Positions 8,114 through 12,960 of a stretch of DNA of 12,960 nt are shown in pieces. This DNA is from Ignavibacteria bacterium UBA5771 (lineage in GTDB: Bacteria; Bacteroidota; Ignavibacteria; Kapaibacteriales; UBA2268): NCBI GenBank assembly GCA_002418685.1, contig DIEP01000141.1, forward strand, positions 259-13,218. The letters are read 5' to 3'. The notes beneath the pieces are model-generated. The model was not told where the DNA came from. It searched no databases and saw nothing but the letters and a program-made list of their open reading frames with translations. The stretch's first letter is position 1. Every line of letters starts with the position of its first letter. A program made the position numbers and the translations under genes.

Positions 8114-8899
8114 TCACTTATTGATAACTTGATAACGATCTTGGAATTCCCTGATTTTTGGGTGATCTGAAATTTTGAATTCGCTTACATTCCCTTCAAA
8201 TACTTTCTCGCCTTCACTGAGCATTGCAATTTTATCTGCAATACGATAAACACTAAACAAATCGTGAGTAATCACAATCGAAGTCACTTTCATCTGATTT
8301 TCCACAGTTTGTATTAATTCATCGATTTGCTCGCTTGTCACAGGGTCTAATCCTGTTGTTGGCTCATCATAGAAAATATATTCAGGATTTCCAACCAAAG
8401 CACGAGCTAACCCCACTCGCTTTTTCATTCCACCCGATAATTCTGACGGCATCATTTCCCGCAAGCGATTCCATTCTTGTTCATACTCTTTTTCGCTTAC
8501 TTCGTCCTTATGAGATAGCAACTGCACTGCTTCAAGCACACGTTTTGCTTCCGCATCAAAATAGTTCGTATCCCTAATGCCATGCTCATAAAGTCCTAAC
8601 ACGATATTGCCATAAACATTATATGAATCTAACAATGCTGAACTTTGAAATACGAAACCCATACGCTGGCGAACTTCATACAATTCTTTTTGGGAAAGAT
8701 TGGGTATTTCTTTATCATCAACGAAAACAGTCCCTTTATCAGGTTTGAGAAGCCCTACTATATTTTTAATTAATACGCTTTTTCCTGAACCAGATTTACC
8801 TATAATACAAGTGGTCTGTTTGGTGGGAATTTGAAGATTAATATCCTTTAATACGATTTTGCTTCCAAAGGATTTGCTTAAATTTTGGATTTCTATCAT
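8114..8899 (-). CDS. ABC transporter ATPase, MlaF/Mkl type
   Basis: This is a cytosolic ABC ATPase of the family that powers MCE-type lipid transport between membranes (MlaF in the MlaFEDB complex). In 261 residues it shows Walker A GKSGSGKS (34-41), the Q-loop Gln85, signature LSGGM (154-158) followed by KKRVGLARAL, Walker B YIFYDE with Glu179, PTTGLDP, and the switch His212. The SGGMKKRV and YDEPTTGLDP wording is characteristic of MlaF rather than LolD or general uptake ATPases. Between Q-loop and signature there is a charged stretch (about 129-148) that looks longer than usual. The usual partners, MlaE permease and MlaD/MCE protein, are not adjacent: upstream is a divergent peptidase gene and downstream a convergent one. 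No Shine-Dalgarno sequence is visible. The family assignment is strong; the exact substrate is inferred. Confidence 0.9.
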   Translation of the reverse strand: MIEIQNLSKSFGSKIVLKDINLQIPTKQTTCIIGKSGSGKSVLIKNIVGLLKPDKGTVFVDDKEIPNLSQKELYEVRQRMGFVFQSSALLDSYNVYGNIVLGLYEHGIRDTNYFDAEAKRVLEAVQLLSHKDEVSEKEYEQEWNRLREMMPSELSGGMKKRVGLARALVGNPEYIFYDEPTTGLDPVTSEQIDELIQTVENQMKVTSIVITHDLFSVYRIADKIAMLSEGEKVFEGNVSEFKISDHPKIREFQDRYQVINK

Positions 8900-8903
8900 A
8901 ATT

Positions 8904-8931
8904 TTTTCAAAAAATAATAGACGTATATAAT
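8904..8931 (+). promoter_or_regulatory. Candidate promoter for the prolyl oligopeptidase gene
   Basis: In the 69-bp divergent spacer, a perfect TATAAT (8926-8931) lies 16 bp after TTTTCA (8904-8909), which matches 4 of 6 bases of TTGACA. This would give a leader of about 30 bases before ATG 8969. The region is very AT-rich, so the match could be fortuitous; both divergent genes must nonetheless find their promoters in or near this short spacer. Confidence 0.35.
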
Positions 8932-8968
8932 CAAAATTTTTTAATTTGCTTCTTTAATAATTTTCGAA

Positions 8969-11053
8969 ATGAATAAGTTTTTTAAAATAACCTTAATTTT
9001 GGTCTTTTCAATGTCAATAGCATATAGTAAAAACTTCGAACCCCCCACAACAAAAATGGTCCCTGTCAGAGACACCATGCATAATTTCATTTTTACTGAT
9101 TTCTATCGCTGGTTAGAAAATAAAAATGATCCTGACGTTATCGATTGGTCAAAATCTCAACATAATTACACAGTTCAATGGATTAAAGATAATTATCCAA
9201 CAGTAAAAAATTTGCGAGAAGAAATTCAATCTTTTCTTGATAGAGATTATCGCTCTGCCCCATTTTTCAAAAATGGTAGGGAATTCTTCTGGGCAAAAAA
9301 GAAAGGCGATCCGCAAAATAAACTTTATACCGTCCTCAAGGGTAAAGAAAAGCTCATATTCGACCCTATGGAATTTGATAAATCGGGCAAGTCTGCTCCT
9401 ACATTTCCTGCACTCACCGAGGATGCAAGTCGTGCTGCAATTGGTCTGCAATTGCAAGGAAATGAAATTTATACATACAGAATCATCGATACGAAATCAG
9501 GCAAATTACTTTCGCAACCTATTGAGAATATTGATGAATGGAACTGGTGCAAAGATGAGCGATTTGCATATATTACAATTCGCAATCGCGATTTAATCGA
9601 AAAGCAAAAACCCCTGCCTACATATTTGCACAAAGTCGCTGATGGAAATAATCACGCAAATGATATTTTGCTTGGCACACCCAAAGATGCAAAGGACTTT
9701 TTTTCAATTTGGGATGATAAGGAAAGCAATTTCACATTTATTTCCGAAGGAGATTTCTATTCAAATACATTAAAACTACGCAAGCAAGGGACAAATGATG
9801 AACCGCGCATTATATATTCGAGCAAGGAATTCACCGCTCAACCACAAATCAAGCATAATAAAATTTTTATTACAACAAATGACAATGCTCCGAATTTCAA
9901 AATTATGTGGGCAGATACGGCAAATCCCGAATATAAGAATTGGCAAGCTTTTTATCCCGAACAGAAAGATGAAATAGTGGAGGGGTGCTTGCTAACCGAG
10001 CAATATGTGCTGATTCTTTACAAAAAGGATATTATGAGGCATTGCAAGGTTTTGGATTATTCAGGTAAATTTGTTCAGGACCTCGTTCCACCCGAATTCA
10101 GCGATATTGCAGGAATAGGTTATGATAAAAAGACAAATAAAATATATGCTACGCTTTCGACATTTGTTGCCCAAGCAAAATTATACCAAATTGCAGAATC
10201 AAATCTAAATCATTGGGAGCAAATCTTTCAAGATAAATCCACGATTAATACTGATAATATCGAATCCAAACTTGTGTATTATCAATCGAAAGATGGCACT
10301 CAAATTCCGATGTTCCTTTGTTATCGAAAAGATATTGAATTAAATGGCAAAAATCCGACATTACTCTATGGATATGGCGGATTCAATATCAGTATGGGAC
10401 CAAGCTATTTGGGCACAACTGCATCATTTATCAATCGGGGTGGAGTCTATGCAATTGCTTGCCTGCGTGGCGGAAATGAATATGGCGAGAATTGGCATCG
10501 TGCGGGAATGCTCGATAAGAAGCAAAATGTATTCGATGATTTTATTGCCGCTGCCGAATATCTGATTTCAGAGAAATATACAAATCCACAGAAATTAGCA
10601 ATACGTGGAGGAAGCAATGGTGGACTGCTTATTGGCGCGACTGTCACGCAAAGACCTGAGTTATTCAAAGCTGCGGTATGTGGGGTGCCATTGCTGGATA
10701 TGCTCCGTTATCACAAATTTCTTATCGCACGCTATTGGATTGCTGAGTATGGCAATGCTGAAAATGAAGATGATTTCAAATATATATTGCGATACTCACC
10801 TTACCAGAATATCAAGGTTGGATGGAATTACCCTGCGATGTTAGTTAAAGCAGGCGAACACGATGCGCGAGTCGATCCAGTGCATGCAAAGAAATTTGTA
10901 GCTGCATTGCAAAATTTACCAAGTCAAATCAATCCAATTATGCTTTATGTTGATTTTGAAAGTGGTCACGGCTCGGGGCAATCCACCGAGCAAATGATAG
11001 ATAATATTGAATTAGAATGGCAATTTATTATGGGAGAGATAGGAATACGGTGA
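8969..11053 (+). CDS. Secreted prolyl oligopeptidase (family S9A)
   Basis: This serine peptidase cleaves short peptides after proline. The 694-residue length fits the family plus a signal peptide: MNKFF, a hydrophobic core (about 6-18) and a likely type I cleavage site after AYS (residue 20), implying a periplasmic or secreted enzyme. The N-terminal part begins with the family hallmark DFYRWLE (44-50), followed by the seven-bladed propeller (about 80-420) that screens substrates by size. The alpha/beta-hydrolase domain has LYGYGGFN with oxyanion Tyr469 and S1-pocket Phe472, nucleophile Ser549 in GGSNGG, Asp632 in HDARVDP with Arg634, and His667 in SGHGSG. All catalytic residues are intact. 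The start is supported by the signal peptide rather than a ribosome site, as no Shine-Dalgarno sequence precedes ATG 8969. It is transcribed divergently from the MlaF-type gene and appears monocistronic. Confidence 0.97.
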   Translation: MNKFFKITLILVFSMSIAYSKNFEPPTTKMVPVRDTMHNFIFTDFYRWLENKNDPDVIDWSKSQHNYTVQWIKDNYPTVKNLREEIQSFLDRDYRSAPFFKNGREFFWAKKKGDPQNKLYTVLKGKEKLIFDPMEFDKSGKSAPTFPALTEDASRAAIGLQLQGNEIYTYRIIDTKSGKLLSQPIENIDEWNWCKDERFAYITIRNRDLIEKQKPLPTYLHKVADGNNHANDILLGTPKDAKDFFSIWDDKESNFTFISEGDFYSNTLKLRKQGTNDEPRIIYSSKEFTAQPQIKHNKIFITTNDNAPNFKIMWADTANPEYKNWQAFYPEQKDEIVEGCLLTEQYVLILYKKDIMRHCKVLDYSGKFVQDLVPPEFSDIAGIGYDKKTNKIYATLSTFVAQAKLYQIAESNLNHWEQIFQDKSTINTDNIESKLVYYQSKDGTQIPMFLCYRKDIELNGKNPTLLYGYGGFNISMGPSYLGTTASFINRGGVYAIACLRGGNEYGENWHRAGMLDKKQNVFDDFIAAAEYLISEKYTNPQKLAIRGGSNGGLLIGATVTQRPELFKAAVCGVPLLDMLRYHKFLIARYWIAEYGNAENEDDFKYILRYSPYQNIKVGWNYPAMLVKAGEHDARVDPVHAKKFVAALQNLPSQINPIMLYVDFESGHGSGQSTEQMIDNIELEWQFIMGEIGIR

Positions 11054-11213
11054 TAGGAAATTGGTTATAAGAGATAGGAAAATATTTCATTTAGATGGAA
11101 ATGCGAAGAAAGCTAGTTTTCAGTGGGAATTTATTATATAATTAGTAATTTTGAAATTGAGTAAAATATACAGAAAATAATTAGTAAATTTTAATAAAAT
11201 ATAAAAATAAATT

Positions 11214-11828
11214 ATGACAAAAAATTTTATTGTTTCAATAGCAATAGCTATGCTACTTTCAATTGTTCAGATTCCTCAATTAGTTTTTGCTGATGATCAA
11301 TTTGATGACGAGAATGTAACGTATGCAAACACTGTCCCTGTATTTTTTGCAAAAGAAAAGTCGGTTTTCGGAGATATTGGATATTTTGGTCCTGGCGGTC
11401 TATCTCTTGGAGTTGGTGTCAGATATTGGTTTGCAAGTTTAGAATTAGGACTCTCGGGGTTTGCTAAAAGCATACCAAATTATTCGATGTATTCTTCAGA
11501 AGTTCAAATTTATCCCACTCAACCGCTACCAAACGGTTATGAAGAAGATAAATATTCAAAAATTATTGTCACAGGTGATCTTGGGTTCTATCTTGACAGA
11601 TTAGATCCATTTATTATTTTTGCGTCAGTGGGGTTCTATTCTCAGCAGGATTCAATTCTTGCAAAAAATATTGAAACAGGAGATAGATATTATTATAAAT
11701 ATTATAATACGTCGGGAGCGAGTTTTGGGCTTGGAGCGAATTATGTGTACTCAGATCAATTTCAAATCGGATTAGGTTATCACACAAAGCGAGGTGTTTT
11801 TGCAAGAGTCACATACTATTGGTTCTGA
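11214..11828 (+). CDS. Small outer-membrane beta-barrel protein, function unknown
   Basis: I do not recognise a named family. The 204-residue product has a clear signal peptide: MTKNF, a hydrophobic core (6-18) and a cleavage site after VFA (residue 26). The mature part is rich in Gly, Tyr and Phe with alternating hydrophobic stretches such as GGLSLGVGVRYWF and SFGLGANYVY, and it ends in VTYYWF; a terminal Phe with alternating aromatic residues is the classic signal recognised by the BAM machinery. Its size suggests a barrel of about eight strands, comparable with OmpA/OmpX-like barrels, placed in the outer membrane. Its last 35 bases overlap the next gene, so the two are probably translated together. 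No Shine-Dalgarno sequence is visible. The barrel call is good; no substrate or role can be assigned. Confidence 0.8.
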   Translation: MTKNFIVSIAIAMLLSIVQIPQLVFADDQFDDENVTYANTVPVFFAKEKSVFGDIGYFGPGGLSLGVGVRYWFASLELGLSGFAKSIPNYSMYSSEVQIYPTQPLPNGYEEDKYSKIIVTGDLGFYLDRLDPFIIFASVGFYSQQDSILAKNIETGDRYYYKYYNTSGASFGLGANYVYSDQFQIGLGYHTKRGVFARVTYYWF

Positions 11829-12789
11829 GCTTAAAAGAATTGCACAAAAAGTAGTGGAAAAGCTCCATACAGTGGGCATTTTCCTGTCATTTATTATTGC
11901 ATTTGCATTATGGTTATATGTTAGTCTCAATAATCAATATACAGCATATATTACTGTCCCATTAGAAATACTTATTGATGACGACCGAGCAATTGAAAAT
12001 ATAATACGACCCAATATTGAAGCAGAGGTTCGTTCAACGGGTTGGGATTTGTTCAATTTAATTTACTTAAATAATTCCAAAAAGTGTATCGTGGATTTAC
12101 GCGATTTGCCCTCCACTATGCACACTTATGAGTTAACTTATTCCAAATTGATACAAAGCATTTCTTCAATGGAAAAAGCTGAAATCAAAAAAACAAATCC
12201 TGAAAGCATAACTATCCATATTGCAAATATATCTCGAAAGACTGTTCCCATTATACCTGACATCTCATTGATTTTAAGACAAGGGTTCACATTAGTTGGC
12301 GATATTGAACTAAACCCAAATCTTGCAGAAATAAAGGGTTTCGGTGGTATATTGGATTCCATCAACAGTGTTTCAACAATATATCGTGAAATTAAAGATG
12401 TTCATTCTAATATTTCTCAGAATATCCCAATTAAAGATACTCTCCCAAAAATCATTAAAATCAACCCCACTAAAACCAATTTTCAGGCAAATGTTCAATT
12501 AAAATCGGGATTGATGATGGAGCAAGTGCCCATTAGGATAACTAATGGAAAGATGCCCGATGGACATCAAATTATGCCTCTCTATGTTAAAATCTATGTT
12601 GAAGGAGGGGTAGATGAACTTGCAAATTTCGATATTACGACGGTCATCGCCACTTTAACCCAAAATGAAATTAATAATGATAGCACGGGACTGATTGTTC
12701 CAACAATACAATTGCCAAAGAATTTGAAATTAGTCAGCATTGACCCGCCTTATGTTTATCATTATATTAGAAAGTCAGGGAAGCTATAA
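11794..12789 (+). CDS. Membrane-anchored YbbR-domain protein (CdaR-like)
   Basis: The product (up to 331 residues) has one N-terminal membrane segment (about 27-45, GIFLSFIIAFALWLYVSL) followed by an extracytoplasmic region of YbbR-like repeats. The second repeat is clearest, about 148-215: TVPIIPDISLILRQGF, then GDIELNPNLAEIKGFGG, then ISQNIPI. In Firmicutes the YbbR protein CdaR regulates the c-di-AMP cyclase CdaA; in the FCB group such proteins are widespread but less understood, and no cyclase gene is in this window. The start is uncertain: there is no early in-frame ATG. GTG 11794 overlaps the barrel gene by 35 bp; TTG 11800 has GAGG (11791-11794) at suitable distance; GTG 11854 would leave almost nothing before the membrane segment. 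The overlap suggests translational coupling to the barrel gene. Confidence 0.82.
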   Translation: MFLQESHTIGSELKRIAQKVVEKLHTVGIFLSFIIAFALWLYVSLNNQYTAYITVPLEILIDDDRAIENIIRPNIEAEVRSTGWDLFNLIYLNNSKKCIVDLRDLPSTMHTYELTYSKLIQSISSMEKAEIKKTNPESITIHIANISRKTVPIIPDISLILRQGFTLVGDIELNPNLAEIKGFGGILDSINSVSTIYREIKDVHSNISQNIPIKDTLPKIIKINPTKTNFQANVQLKSGLMMEQVPIRITNGKMPDGHQIMPLYVKIYVEGGVDELANFDITTVIATLTQNEINNDSTGLIVPTIQLPKNLKLVSIDPPYVYHYIRKSGKL

Positions 12790-12869
12790 TATATTATTTA
12801 TGCAAAGATAAGCAGCAAACTCGATTTCTATTGATGAAGAAACACATTGCAGAAGTCCCGATGTTTTGT

Positions 12870-12960
12870 TTATTTGAGTGGGCGAATGACTTTTTGAACT
12901 TTGCCAACTATACGGAGTTTGTCAGTTGGAAGAACGTGGATCTCGTCATAATCGGGATTT
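12870..12960 (-). CDS. S24/LexA-type peptidase, C-terminal fragment (5' end outside window)
   Basis: The minus strand from the window edge to a TAA at 12870-12872 encodes 30 residues, NPDYDEIHVLPTDKLRI followed by VGKVQKVIRPLK. This matches the end of the S24 peptidase fold as found in LexA, UmuD and phage-type repressors, where an ENPxYxPI strand is followed by a closing strand ending in (I/L)xGxVxxxIR. Such proteins undergo RecA-stimulated self-cleavage to derepress DNA-damage or prophage genes. The catalytic Ser and Lys lie upstream, outside the window, so activity, the DNA-binding domain and the choice between LexA and another S24 regulator cannot be judged. It converges on the YbbR-domain gene with an 80-bp spacer. 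Confidence 0.72.
   Translation of the reverse strand, partial: NPDYDEIHVLPTDKLRIVGKVQKVIRPLK

Noticed and set aside
12790..12869. Possible bidirectional terminator between the YbbR-domain gene and the S24-type gene.
   Set aside because: No stem of useful length followed by a T-run was found in either direction.

Overview
The window is an AT-rich bacterial chromosome segment made mostly of housekeeping genes. Several traits point to the Fibrobacteres-Chlorobi-Bacteroidetes (FCB) group, perhaps an Ignavibacteria/Kapabacteria-like lineage: SecA carries the long insertions typical of Bacteroidetes/Chlorobi proteins, atpD-atpC stand apart from the other ATP synthase genes, several genes have no clear Shine-Dalgarno sequence, and there is a secreted S9A prolyl oligopeptidase and a YbbR protein of the style found in that group. 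The taxon is an inference; no rRNA or other decisive marker is present.

Layout. From the left edge to 2786, on the minus strand, lies secA, whose 3' end is cut off by the window. A 175-bp divergent spacer (2787-2961) separates it from a plus-strand cluster: atpD (F1 beta), atpC (F1 epsilon, 2 bp later) and guaB (IMP dehydrogenase, 11 bp later). A 375-bp gene-free spacer (6254-6628) holds a degenerate palindromic repeat of about 129 bp. Next comes a plus-strand M24 metallopeptidase of the Xaa-Pro aminopeptidase type (6629-7843) with an unusual Lys/Pro-rich N-terminal tail. A 270-bp convergent spacer holds a cluster of related degenerate palindromes. It is followed by a minus-strand MlaF-type ABC ATPase (8114-8899), which stands divergently from a plus-strand periplasmic prolyl oligopeptidase (8969-11053). 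After a 160-bp spacer come two overlapping plus-strand genes: a small outer-membrane beta-barrel protein (11214-11828) and a membrane-anchored YbbR-domain protein (start at or near 11794, end 12789). At the right edge, on the minus strand, are the last 30 codons of an S24/LexA-type peptidase (12870-12960).

How the genes fit together. atpD-atpC-guaB look co-transcribed and serve ATP synthesis and guanine nucleotide synthesis. Several of the remaining genes concern the cell envelope: SecA drives protein export, the oligopeptidase and the barrel carry export signals, MlaF-type ATPases power lipid transport, and YbbR proteins are membrane-anchored regulators or envelope factors. No defence system, mobile gene, CRISPR array or RNA gene could be supported. 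The least explained DNA is the palindromic repeat family in the two spacers at 6356-6484 and 7872-8070. I did not find a convincing undescribed system; the findings are modest and scored so.
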